From Saprospiraceae bacterium (GTDB lineage: Bacteria; Bacteroidota; Bacteroidia; Chitinophagales; Saprospiraceae), in assembly GCA_016717265.1 (NCBI GenBank), contig JADKFX010000001.1, forward strand, positions 1,438,501 to 1,502,500: a stretch of DNA of 64,000 nucleotides, given 5' to 3'. The stretch's first letter is position 1, and each line of letters starts with the position of its first letter. The notes under the pieces are model-generated. The model worked only from the letters and a program-made list of their open reading frames with translations, did not search any database and had not been told where the DNA came from. The translations under genes and the position numbers were made by a program. This document shows, piece by piece, positions 1 to 9,900 of this stretch.

Positions 1-126
1 CCTATGAAGCGATTTGCCAAACCAGAGGAAATAGCAAATGCAGTTGCTTTTCTCGCAAGTCCATTAGCTGGATATATTACAGGAATTAATTTACCTGTAG
101 ATGGTGGTAGAACCAGATGCTTATAA
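1..126 (+). CDS. Short-chain dehydrogenase/reductase, C-terminal end only (partial)
   Basis: The first base of the window is already in frame, and 41 codons run to a TAA stop at 124-126. The peptide carries the usual C-terminal signature of SDR-family NAD(P)(H)-dependent oxidoreductases: a KPEEIANAVAFLAS helix, then a GYITGINLPVDGG strand and loop. The nucleotide-binding and catalytic YxxxK regions lie outside the window, so the substrate cannot be told. 3-oxoacyl-ACP reductase (FabG)-like enzymes have the same ending. The gene converges on the next, minus-strand gene with only 26 bp between the two stop codons. Confidence 0.85.
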   Translation, partial: PMKRFAKPEEIANAVAFLASPLAGYITGINLPVDGGRTRCL

Positions 127-152
127 TTTTCAAGTTTTAAATTACTTCTAAC

Positions 153-3100
153 CTAGGATTTAATAGGTCTTATAATTTTTTCCTGTTTTATTGTTTTATC
201 AAATTTTGATTGATATTTAGTTTGTATCAATTGTAAATCCATTTCCGATTTATCAACTTCCTTTTGTAAAATAGCAGCACGTTCTATTATTAAATTGGAA
301 GGTTTGAGTTCTTCCCATACTACATTGGAATATGCATCAGAAATTCGCTCTCTCAATTTTTCTTCATCTGCAAAAATTGATTTTTGTTTTGTTGCCAATA
401 AATTGCTTCTTAAATCTTCCAGGGCTTTATAATAAGAATCTGCCTGAGCTATATGTTTCTTATTTTTCATTTTTGTTTTTAACTCAAGAATCGTTTTTTG
501 TTGATTGGAAATAGCACTTACAGTTCTAGCTAATTGCTCATGCATGTAATAAAATTTCATATTTAAATCATATTGTAATTTTCGATCAGCCAAGCTAAAG
601 TCTGGACGATCCGTATGTACTAATTTAATGGTGTCTATATAGGAAGAATTTCCAACAATTAGTTTTACCTGATAGTTTCCGGGTAAAACTTTTGGAGCAC
701 CAAACGCACCAAAATCTAATTTAGTACCACCTTCAGCAACTTTTGAAGGTTTCATTCTTTGATTCCAATAAATTTTATTAATCCCTTTTCTCTTAGTTCC
801 TGGTAAACTTTGAATTAATTTTCCTTCCATATCCAGTATATCAATTTTGACATCATCATTCATCAATCGATCTTTTAAATAATATTGAAAGGGTTTAATA
901 TCATCTGGATTTCCTGCAACCCATCCACCACTTATTGGAGACCCACCTCCATATTTTCCAGTTGTTAAGTCAAGTTCCTTGGTATCAAATAATACGACAT
1001 TTTGTTCTGCTAATTCTTTTGTCATATTTCGGATGGCAGTAATGTCGTCTATGACATAAATACCGCGACCATGAGTACCTATGATTAAAGCATTTTCTCT
1101 GGATTGTATTTGAATATCCCTAACCAATGCAAAATCCGGAATATTATTTTTCATTCGAAACCAATTTTCTCCGCGATCAAGACTCGCAAATAGTCCCATT
1201 TCTGTACCTAAAAATAACACGTTTTTATTGTGTGAATCTTCTTTTATTTTATGAGCAAAGCCGGTAAATTCTTTGTTGGTAATTTGGATCCAACTTTTGC
1301 CCATATCATTTGATTTTGCTAAATAAGTTTTATGATCTCCATAAGTATGATTATCAAATGTTACATACACTGTATTAATATCAAATTGGGATGCTTCAAT
1401 ACTGCTTACCCAAGTTTGAGCTGGAATTCCTGATGTGGCATAATTTGCTGAGACATTCGTCCAGCTTTTACCTCCATTTATAGTCAATTGTAAATTTCCA
1501 TCATCGGTACCGACCCAAATTACCTGATCATCTAAAGGAGATTCTGCAACAGAATAAATAGTACAATGATTTTCAGCACTTGTATTATCTGCGCTTAGAC
1601 CTCCAGAATTTTCTTGTTCTTGTTTTTTCTTATCATTTGTAGACAGATCCGGAGAAATTGTTGTCCAGTTTCTTCCTTGGTCAGTGGATTTAAATAGATA
1701 TTGAGAAGCAACATATAAATTCTTTTTATTATTTGCTCCAGTCACTATCGGACTATTCCAATTCCAACGCATTTTATCTTGATTACCAGTTTGCTGCGGT
1801 TTCATGGAATAAGATTTAAATGTACGAAGGTCAACTCTTGCAGAATTTCCACCCTGACTTTCAGCAAATGCAATATTTGGATCTAAAGGATCCGGGACAG
1901 TCCAAAAACCATCACCCCAATATACTCCTTTCCAATCTCCATTGCCAATACCACCTGGATTAGCACTTGGTCCAATCCAAGAGCCGTTGTCTTGTAAGCC
2001 TCCATAAATGCGATAAGGATTTTGATTGTCAACAGCAACCCGATAAAATTGTCCTACTGGAAGATTCTGACAAAAAATCCAGGTTGCTCCCCGATCATTA
2101 CTTATATATACACCACCATCTGTACCTAAATACATATTGCTGGTGTTGTTTGGATTGATCCACAAAGCATGATGATCACTATGAACCCATCCACCATCAT
2201 AGCTTGCATCATTAAAAGAATATCCTCCATCATCTGAATACGAAAATTGGAAGGCAGGTCTATAAACTCTTTTAGGATCCTTTGGATCGATAACCAAAGT
2301 AGAAAAATAAAATGGCCTGGATACAACATTCATGGTAGCACTTTGTGGCTTCCAGGATTCCCCGGCATCCGAGGAAATAAATAGACCCGTGTTATTGGAT
2401 TCAACTATAGCTAATAGATTTTCAGGGGCGCTTGGAGCTAATGCTAATGCAATTCGTCCAAAATCTCCTTCCGGTAATCCTTTTGTTATTTTTCTCCAGC
2501 TGGTACCACCATCCTCACTTTTATAAAGTGCTGATCCTTTGCCTCCGGATTCAAAAGAAAATGCTTTTCTTCTAAATTGCCAGGTCGTTGCATAGATAAT
2601 ATTTGGATTTAAAGGGTTGATTGCAATATCTGCACAACCGGTTTTTTCGTCTATATAAAGTATCTTATTCCAGGTTTTTCCTGCATCTATCGATTTATAC
2701 AAACCTCTGTGCGGACTATCACACCAAAGTGCTCCGGGTGCAGCTACATAAACTGTATTTGAATTATTTGGATCCAGGAGGATTTTAGATATATGCTCTG
2801 TACTATCTAGCCCTATTTTTATCCAATTTTCTCCGGCATCATTGGATTTATATAAGCCTACACCAATAGAAACTGAATTTCTCATATTGCTTTCACCAGT
2901 TCCTGCATAAATTGTGGTAGGTTTTTTTTGGTCAATTGCAAGCGCTCCAATGGATTGACAATACTTATCAAAAATAGGCTTGAAGGAAGCTCCGGCATTG
3001 GTTGATTTCCAAATTCCACCGCCAGCAGTACCAATAAATAAATTCCGTGGTTCTGAGTTTACACCTTCTATGGCTGTGATCCGACCACTCATTGTGCCGG

Positions 3101-3215
3101 GACCTAATGCGCGAGCTTCTAATGCACCAAAAGTGGAGGCGTTAATTTTTTGCTGTCCGCTAAGAGTGTTAAAGCAAAACAATAATGAAAAGAGGCAAAA
3201 GAGAAAACGAGTCAT
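153..3215 (-). CDS. Secreted Asp-box (BNR/VPS10-sortilin-like) beta-propeller protein
   Basis: This protein of about 1,020 residues starts with a signal peptide (MTRFLFCLFSLLFCFNTLSG, then QQ). At least eleven Asp-box motifs of the form S-x-D-x-G-x-x-W are spread over the first two thirds, for example KSNDAGENW, KSIDAGKTW, KSEDGGTSW, KSTDQGRNW and ASLDRGENW. They predict one or two seven- to ten-bladed propellers of the VPS10/sortilin or BNR kind. The last third is a beta-rich segment followed by a charged helical tail. No T9SS sorting domain is visible at the C-terminus, so periplasmic or outer-membrane-associated location is as likely as release. Such proteins are common in Bacteroidota, usually without known substrate. 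The start is taken at the ATG at 3213-3215. The frame is open to 3257, but a TATTTTTG promoter element at 3234-3241 would lie inside the longer version. Overall class is firm, function unknown. Confidence 0.85.
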   Translation of the reverse strand: MTRFLFCLFSLLFCFNTLSGQQKINASTFGALEARALGPGTMSGRITAIEGVNSEPRNLFIGTAGGGIWKSTNAGASFKPIFDKYCQSIGALAIDQKKPTTIYAGTGESNMRNSVSIGVGLYKSNDAGENWIKIGLDSTEHISKILLDPNNSNTVYVAAPGALWCDSPHRGLYKSIDAGKTWNKILYIDEKTGCADIAINPLNPNIIYATTWQFRRKAFSFESGGKGSALYKSEDGGTSWRKITKGLPEGDFGRIALALAPSAPENLLAIVESNNTGLFISSDAGESWKPQSATMNVVSRPFYFSTLVIDPKDPKRVYRPAFQFSYSDDGGYSFNDASYDGGWVHSDHHALWINPNNTSNMYLGTDGGVYISNDRGATWIFCQNLPVGQFYRVAVDNQNPYRIYGGLQDNGSWIGPSANPGGIGNGDWKGVYWGDGFWTVPDPLDPNIAFAESQGGNSARVDLRTFKSYSMKPQQTGNQDKMRWNWNSPIVTGANNKKNLYVASQYLFKSTDQGRNWTTISPDLSTNDKKKQEQENSGGLSADNTSAENHCTIYSVAESPLDDQVIWVGTDDGNLQLTINGGKSWTNVSANYATSGIPAQTWVSSIEASQFDINTVYVTFDNHTYGDHKTYLAKSNDMGKSWIQITNKEFTGFAHKIKEDSHNKNVLFLGTEMGLFASLDRGENWFRMKNNIPDFALVRDIQIQSRENALIIGTHGRGIYVIDDITAIRNMTKELAEQNVVLFDTKELDLTTGKYGGGSPISGGWVAGNPDDIKPFQYYLKDRLMNDDVKIDILDMEGKLIQSLPGTKRKGINKIYWNQRMKPSKVAEGGTKLDFGAFGAPKVLPGNYQVKLIVGNSSYIDTIKLVHTDRPDFSLADRKLQYDLNMKFYYMHEQLARTVSAISNQQKTILELKTKMKNKKHIAQADSYYKALEDLRSNLLATKQKSIFADEEKLRERISDAYSNVVWEELKPSNLIIERAAILQKEVDKSEMDLQLIQTKYQSKFDKTIKQEKIIRPIKS

Positions 3216-3233
3216 ATAATCCAATTTAAAGTT

Positions 3234-3241
3234 CAAAAATA
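3234..3241 (-). promoter_or_regulatory. Bacteroidota -7 promoter element (TATTTTTG)
   Basis: Read on the minus strand this is an exact match to TAnnTTTG, 18 nt upstream of the ATG of the Asp-box protein gene. No convincing -33 TTTG was found. Its position argues for the shorter start of that gene. Confidence 0.45.
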
Positions 3242-4231
3242 AAGGACATAAGATCAACTACAAATAAATTAGACAAAACATCTATATAATTAGTCAAATG
3301 GTCCATTTGAGCTACAAAATTAATCTATTTATTGAATTACGAAGATTTTCGTAGAATTTTTGATTTTTGATCAAGCAATTTGGTTTTTGGCATTTGTTAA
3401 GGTGCTTTGTATAAATTTAGATTCATCCTGAGAAATGACAGCTATAAACAAGATTCTAAGGTTTTATTATTGTGTTTTAGTTCCGAATATCAGAATTTCT
3501 GAGTATATCTGGAATCAAATCTGGTTTGCTATAAACCACTTTAATAATGGTTCCGTATTTAAAAACATAGGACTATTTTCCAGATACGGTAACTCCAGTT
3601 TTGATTTGTAAAAAAATAAATAACATCATGACGGGATGGTAAGGAAAGGAAGAATATCCTGCTCAGGAGTTTGTATTTTTTAAAATTGACAATGGTTCAC
3701 CTACTATTAAAATTACATTTGACCAGGAAGGTAGGTTGGAAAATATCGATGCTTTGTATTTAATGTTTGCATAAAAAACCAGTCAGAATCGGGTCCCGAT
3801 TTATAATCAGGATAAGGCCGGAAAAGCTAGTCAATGGATTTTACTTTGTTTTCTTGTTTCACAAATGATTTATTTAATTGATATTAATTTAAATGACAAG
3901 GTTTCAAATGGGACTTATTTTTTAAAAATAATGACAATTTCTAATTCAAGCAATCCTGTAAATTGTCAACATAAAGTGGACTAAATATAACTTTAAATAA
4001 AGTAGTGGGCTTTCTGGAACCTTTAAATTTGGAAATTATGGAAACAAAAAAGAACTAAAAATTAAGTAATATTAATTAATTGTTTTGCCAATAGTTATGT
4101 ATGGTTTGCAATTATAGAATCCATTCCAGAGGCTGGAGATCAAAATGAATTGAGCACACATTTCATTTCGACTAGGTATTGTCTATTTTATAAAGTTGGT
4201 TATATCCCTGAAAATTAACTTGGACCAATTT
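3242..4231. other. Long intergenic region
   Basis: About 990 bp of AT-rich DNA lie between the two minus-strand genes. Apart from the decayed plus-strand frame at 3571-3984, no RNA gene, terminator hairpin or intact coding frame was recognised. Confidence 0.5.
3571..3984 (+). pseudogene. Decayed reading frame with a T9SS-like C-terminal remnant
   Basis: One plus-strand frame reads as protein-like sequence but is broken by TAA codons at 3640-3642 and 3772-3774, and it ends at TAA 3982-3984. The middle stretch reads FKIDNGSPTIKITFDQEGRL and the last stretch has INLNDKVSNGTYFLKI. The latter resembles the end of a T9SS type A sorting domain (L-S-x-G-x-Y-x-L-K-I). No intact start or full-length frame exists. 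This fits the leftover of a secreted-protein gene after stop mutations. The 5' limit is uncertain: the TAG at 3568-3570 is used here, and it may be a further internal stop. By-eye recognition only. It could also be a chance open stretch in non-coding DNA. Confidence 0.35.
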
Positions 4232-6361
4232 TTATTCTTCCATATCTTTTGTAGCTGCTTTATATTCTGCAATTAATTTTTGCTGAATATCTGGAGTTAC
4301 CGGAGCATATTCATTAAAATGCATTGAAAATTTTGCTTTTCCTTGTGTCATAGACCGAAGACTGGAAGAATAATTATGCATTTCAGATAATGGAACTTTG
4401 GCTTTTATTTTTTTGTAATGTCCTTCTGAATCCATGCCTAATATAATTGCACGCCGAGTTTGCAAATCGCCCATGATATCGCCCATTGCTTCATCCTGAC
4501 ATAGAATTACTAATTCATAAACGGGCTCTAAAATTTGAGCTCCAGAACTATGAAATGCTTCTTTAAAGGCCATGGTTCCAGCAATTTGAAAGGCCATATC
4601 ATTACTATCAACTGCATGCATTTTTCCATCAAAAACAGAAACCCGAATGTCTGTACAATAAGAACCCGTGAGCGGACCTTCAACCATTTTATTCATAATT
4701 CCTTTTTTGATGGCGGAAGAAAACTTTGTATCAATTGCACCACCAACAATACACCAAAAGAAAGAAAGTTTGCCACCCCAACTAAGCTCTTCTGCTTCCC
4801 GGTGTCTTACATTTAATCCAGCAGGATCAGGCATTCCTTCATGAAATGGTTCAACACGCATATGCACTTCGCCAAATTGCCCAGAACCACCAGATTGTTT
4901 TTTATGCCTATAGCTGGTATCAGAAGCTTTGGTTATTGTTTCAAGATATGGAATTTTTGGTTTTAAAAAATCTACATGTAAACCATGTAATTTTTCAATT
5001 CGGTATTTTAATAAATCAAGATGAAGTTGTCCCTGGCCATGTATTATATTTTGTTTTAATCGTTGAGAATGTTCCAAAACCAAGGTCGGATCTTCTTCTT
5101 GTAAATCATGGATGGATTTTATTAATTTTTCAAAATCATTTTTATTATCCGTTGAAATTGCAGCGCGGATTCTAGGTTCTGGAAATGGTATAGGTTCAAT
5201 TTCTATATCATTTCCTTTAATGCTAAGTGTATTATTCGTATGGGTATCTTTCAATTTTACAACAACCCCTAAATCGCCGGCAACCAATTCATTTACAGCT
5301 TCCCGGTTTTTGCCATTTGAAACAAATATTTGATTTAATCTTTCAGAACCTCTATTAGAATTATTAATAAATTCATCCCCGGTTTTTATTTTACCAGAAT
5401 AAACTTTAAAATAGGAAACCCTCCCAACTTTTGGTTCTGTCATGGTTTTATATACAAATAAAGTGGCAGGACCATTTGCATTTATGAAGAGCTCTCCAGT
5501 TTTTAATTTTGCAGCAGGGCGATCCGCCGGAGATGGACAAACATCATTAATGAAACCCATAATACGGCCACTTCCCATATTTTTTATAGCGGAACTACAA
5601 AATACCGGAAACAAACTTTGTTTTGCAATTCCTTTTCGCAAACCATCTGCTAATTCAGATTCATCCAAATTGCCAGTTTCAAAAAAATGTTCCATAAGGG
5701 TATCATCGTTTTCTGCTGCTGCTTCTACGATGGCATTATGCATTGATTGTGCTTTTTGCATTTCACTTGCTGGAATTTCTTTTTTAATTGGCTTCCCACC
5801 ATCTGCCGGAAATTCATACATGATCATTCGAAGTGCATCAATTATGGCATTAAAATTTTTCCCAGGATTTAAAGGATATTGAAAAGGGATGAGTTTATGT
5901 CCAAAACGTGAAATTGCTTGATCCAAAGTAGCATCAAAATCTGCCTTTTCATGATCGCATTGATTAATGACAAACATCGCTGGTAAATTGAATTTTTCAA
6001 CATATTCCCAAAGTAATTCTGTGCCAACTTCTACACCATGTGCTGCATTAATCGTCATGATTCCTAGATCTGCAACTTTCATAGAAGATAGAATTTCTCC
6101 AACAAAGTCATCGGATCCAGGGGTGTCAATTATATTTATTTTTGAATCCTTCCAGCTTACATGCATCAATTTGCTATATAAACTTGCTTTTCGTTCTTGT
6201 TCAATTTCTGAAAAATCAGATACTGTATTACCAGCATCAATCGTACCACGACGTGTAATTGCTTTTGCTTCGAAAAGCATACTTTCAATTAAACTGGTTT
6301 TTCCACTATGGGAATGACCGAGCAAGACTACATTTCTGATTTGTTTTGGATCAAAGCTCAT
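4232..6361 (-). CDS. fusA2: EF-G2-like translation factor (elongation factor G paralogue)
   Basis: This 709-residue protein has the full EF-G domain order: GTP-binding domain I, beta-barrel domain II (around 300-390), domains III and V (ferredoxin-like), and domain IV with the SGGSGQFGEVHMRVEP region. The P-loop is GHSHSGKT (15-22) and the G4 motif is NQCD (133-136). Two catalytic features differ from canonical EF-G. Switch II reads DTPGSDDF (79-86), so the usual His of DTPGHVDF is Ser, and the switch I motif ERGIT is ERKAS. Both changes match the EF-G2 paralogue of Bacteroides thetaiotaomicron as I recall it, reported to support elongation during starvation with little or no GTPase activity. 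The gene stands alone, not beside rpsL/rpsG/tuf, which also fits a paralogue rather than the housekeeping fusA. It probably acts on the ribosome. Role in this organism is inferred. Confidence 0.85.
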   Translation of the reverse strand: MSFDPKQIRNVVLLGHSHSGKTSLIESMLFEAKAITRRGTIDAGNTVSDFSEIEQERKASLYSKLMHVSWKDSKINIIDTPGSDDFVGEILSSMKVADLGIMTINAAHGVEVGTELLWEYVEKFNLPAMFVINQCDHEKADFDATLDQAISRFGHKLIPFQYPLNPGKNFNAIIDALRMIMYEFPADGGKPIKKEIPASEMQKAQSMHNAIVEAAAENDDTLMEHFFETGNLDESELADGLRKGIAKQSLFPVFCSSAIKNMGSGRIMGFINDVCPSPADRPAAKLKTGELFINANGPATLFVYKTMTEPKVGRVSYFKVYSGKIKTGDEFINNSNRGSERLNQIFVSNGKNREAVNELVAGDLGVVVKLKDTHTNNTLSIKGNDIEIEPIPFPEPRIRAAISTDNKNDFEKLIKSIHDLQEEDPTLVLEHSQRLKQNIIHGQGQLHLDLLKYRIEKLHGLHVDFLKPKIPYLETITKASDTSYRHKKQSGGSGQFGEVHMRVEPFHEGMPDPAGLNVRHREAEELSWGGKLSFFWCIVGGAIDTKFSSAIKKGIMNKMVEGPLTGSYCTDIRVSVFDGKMHAVDSNDMAFQIAGTMAFKEAFHSSGAQILEPVYELVILCQDEAMGDIMGDLQTRRAIILGMDSEGHYKKIKAKVPLSEMHNYSSSLRSMTQGKAKFSMHFNEYAPVTPDIQQKLIAEYKAATKDMEE

Positions 6362-6910
6362 ATCCTGATGGTTTTATTTGTTTTGAAATAGTTGCAACAA
6401 GTTATCCTATTTAAGAAGATTTCCAAAAATTATTTTAATATATTTTTATAGATCCGCCTCCTTGAACAGTTTAATTAATATATGTAAATATTGGATATAT
6501 ATAATTAATTAATAATAGTATACTTAATTAAAATTGGTATTGGCTTTTTAAATTTGCTAGTTTAGAAAATTTGGCTGAAAGTACCTGCTTAGTAGGTTTG
6601 TGAATCTGCATTTAGGGAATTTCGAAAAAGGTTAGAATTGCATATTGCATCTAGGATTTATAAAAGTTGAAGTAAGTTAATTGACAGGCTTTATGAGATT
6701 TGGTTGGCTATCTTATTTAAAGCTTGATTTTACCAAAAATAAAGCTAGCTAAAACATTTTTAATATTTGATTAAAAGGACCCATCCATCCGTTTTAATTC
6801 TAAAAATGGATTTGAATTTTAGCTAAAGATCTTCAATTTACAGTCACTGAGAATTACCAATAGGTGGAGCTTATATTAACCATATTATTCAAAGATTTTT
6901 TTTAAATGGA
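6362..6910. other. Intergenic region with nothing recognised
   Basis: About 550 bp of AT-rich DNA separate the EF-G2-like gene from the minus-strand gene that lies upstream of it. There is no open frame of note, no tRNA-like fold, no clear hairpin with a T-run and no exact TAnnTTTG element close to the EF-G2 start. Confidence 0.5.
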
Positions 6911-9900
6911 TCATCGAATTAAAGTTAGATTCCCTTTTAATTCAATGATTTCAGAATCGTTTGATCTTATTTTGGCATAATACACAAATACACCTGGATT
7001 CATTTTCTGTGTTTTGAATGTTCCATTCCAGCCAGAAGTTTGAACATTCATTGGTATATTTTGTGCATCAAATACTTTTACACCCCATCGATTGAAGATA
7101 GATAAAGTTTCAACAATTAAATGATCATCTCCTTGAATATAAAAATAATCATTTATATTATCTCCATTTGGAGAAAAGGAATTTGGAGCAAATACCTTAT
7201 TTGATTTTTTCACGCGAATGAAAATAGAATCTGTTTGATTACAATTTCGTTCATCAATCACTTGGGTATAAACCCACATATTCTGGTTAGCTATAAAATT
7301 AATTTGACTACAATTATTACAATTTGAAAGATTTGTAGGATTCCAGAAAATATTTTTTAAATTTTTGTTTGACTGAAGATTCAGATTAATGCTTGATCCT
7401 TTATCAACTTCCAGGTCGTTTCCAAGGTCAATGATTAGTTCTTCAGGATTCACCAAAGTTATATGGATAGTATCTGTGATACAAGCTTTTGGATCTCGTA
7501 TAAAGATTTCATAGGATCCTGAACTTAAATTCTCAATTTGAATTTGATTCCCAAGTTTCTTACCGTTTATAATAATTTCGAAAGGTTCAATAAAATCAGA
7601 ATGATTTAGGATTCTAAAAATACCGTCATTTTGATTGAAACAAGAAATTGAATCCAATTCGTAATTCAAAGATAGCGGAGTAAAGCTGGTATTAAATAAG
7701 ATCAAACTGTCACAGCCCTTTGCATTCGCTAATAGGATCGTATCAAGTTTTGCCTTTGTTGGGTCACAAGTACTTAGTTTAATTTGTGTGGTATCAGATG
7801 GGCTGTAAATGGTCGTGGTTATTATTACACTATCGCATTGCCTACCGTTTAAAATCCTGGTTTTTATTCCAACTGCAGTTAGATCACAGGAGCTTTGTAT
7901 TAGCTGCGTTGTATCTGGAGGAATAAAAATGGTAGTTCTTAAAATAACGCTATCACAAGTGCTACCTTTAAATACCAAGGTATCTTTACCTGCGAGTGAG
8001 GATATACAAGTATTCTGTATAACTAAAAAAGTATCTGAAGGTAGAAAGTTAGTTGTTATTTGAACAATACTATCACAGCCAAATTTATTTTTTAACGCTT
8101 GGATATTAATTCCAGATTGGGAAAGCTGGCACGTTGTTTTGGAAATAAATATGGAATCTGATGGATTTAAAATAATTTCTTTTGTTACGAGACTATCGCA
8201 ACCAAACTGGTTCGAATAGATGCTTGAAAAAATACCTACTTTAGATTTGTCGCAACTTGTGCTTTGAATGTAAGTGGTATCTAATTTGAGTGGGATATAA
8301 CTTGTAATCACTAAACTATCGCAAAAACCGTTTGTAAATTTTATAGTGTCAATATAGCTTATTAGTAAACCACAGATTTTGCTTTCAATAAAAGTAATTT
8401 GTTGTGGGCTATAAATTGTAAAGATTGTTATAATACTGTCGCAGCCAAGATTATTTTTCAAATACATTAGGCTTGTATCCACCTTAGTTAAATCACAGGT
8501 ATTAACGATTACAAAATTGCTATCCTTTCTTAACGGAATATATTCTGTGATTACCAATGAATCACAATATTGACCTTTTAAGAACAGGGTATCTTTTGAG
8601 TATGCAAGATAATTGCAATCCGATTTTTGTAAATTTGTAATGGTGTCTGAGCGAAGTGTAAATTCAAAAAATAGCAAGGAATCGCAACCATTAGAATTTT
8701 TCAAATAAAGGGTATCATATTTTTTGTTTTGGGGATCGCAAGTATTTATTTGAATGTATGTACTATCTGTGAAGCGTTTTATTTTTTCAAGAATGACAAT
8801 ACTATCACAGCCATGGATTGAATAGGAAAATGTATCTATTGAATTTTGGAGAATGGTACAGGAATAGTTTGTTAATCTTAAAGTGTCGGTATTACTTCGA
8901 TGAGAAAAGCTAGCCTGGCAACTATCAATGTTTCCACAATCATCTTCCGCATAAAAGGTGAGATGGAGCGGATTTTTTGTTGAATCTCCATTAAAATTAG
9001 TACTTAGCGTAACATTACTGCAATCGGAATTCGTTTTTGAAAACCCAAACGTTTTCAGCCAAGCTCGCAAGGAATCCTGGGTGTTCGGAATGCAGGCAAA
9101 GTTTTTAGTTTCCGCTTTAATAATAAATTTAGGAGCCGTGGTATCGATCACCGTAAATTTTGCAATTGCAGAACTTTCGTTGCCACAAAAATCTTTTGCT
9201 ACGAATTCAACGGTTACAGATTCGCAATTTTTTATTGGAGGATTAGAGTAGTTTGCATTCCAGTTAATTGTGCAGTCATCTGAAGCAATCGCATTGCCAT
9301 TATTCCGAATCCAGTTATTAAATGCTTTTGGGATATCTAGATTGCAATCGATCGTTATATTTTCAGGAAGCTTGATGAATTTCGGAGGTATATCGATGAC
9401 ATCAATGATTTGAACTACTGTTGTAAAATTTCCACATCCATCGGTGATTTCCCAATCGCGGGTAATTTTTTTAGTACAGGGATCCATTTCTTCTATAGTT
9501 TCTATTAAAGTAACCATCGGATTTGGATCACAATTATCAGTTATATCCAGGGTTGGAATATTTGGAATCAATTGTTCGCAGGCAACTGTTATATCAATTG
9601 GCGGTTTATTGACCTTTGGTTTTTCTTTATCTTCAATACATTTTTCAAATATTTTAATATCATCAATGAGCATTCCTATTTGACTACCATTTATGGTATT
9701 ATTTCCGGTATCTGTAAAATCCATATTAGCGGATGAGGAAGTTGCAGTAAAAACATAACTTGCCTTTAACCAGATGATCTGTCCTGGATTTGTGGCAGTC
9801 CAATTTACATTCAGCCAATTTCCAATTTTCAAATTTGCAGTATAATTTCCTGGCTTATCAAATTTGGCATAATAAAACTCAATTGTATACTGGTTACCAG

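Noticed and set aside
3315..3322. Second TAnnTTTG match (minus strand) upstream of the Asp-box gene
   Set aside because: It is about 100 nt from the start, and a nearer exact match at 3234-3241 fits better. Such matches are expected by chance in AT-rich DNA.
5442..5882. Plus-strand 146-codon open frame inside the EF-G2-like gene
   Set aside because: It lies wholly antisense to a gene with clear EF-G motifs and has no recognisable domain.
8120..8145. TGGCAC-containing stretch as a second sigma-54 site
   Set aside because: No TTGC follows at the required distance, and it lies within a coding region.
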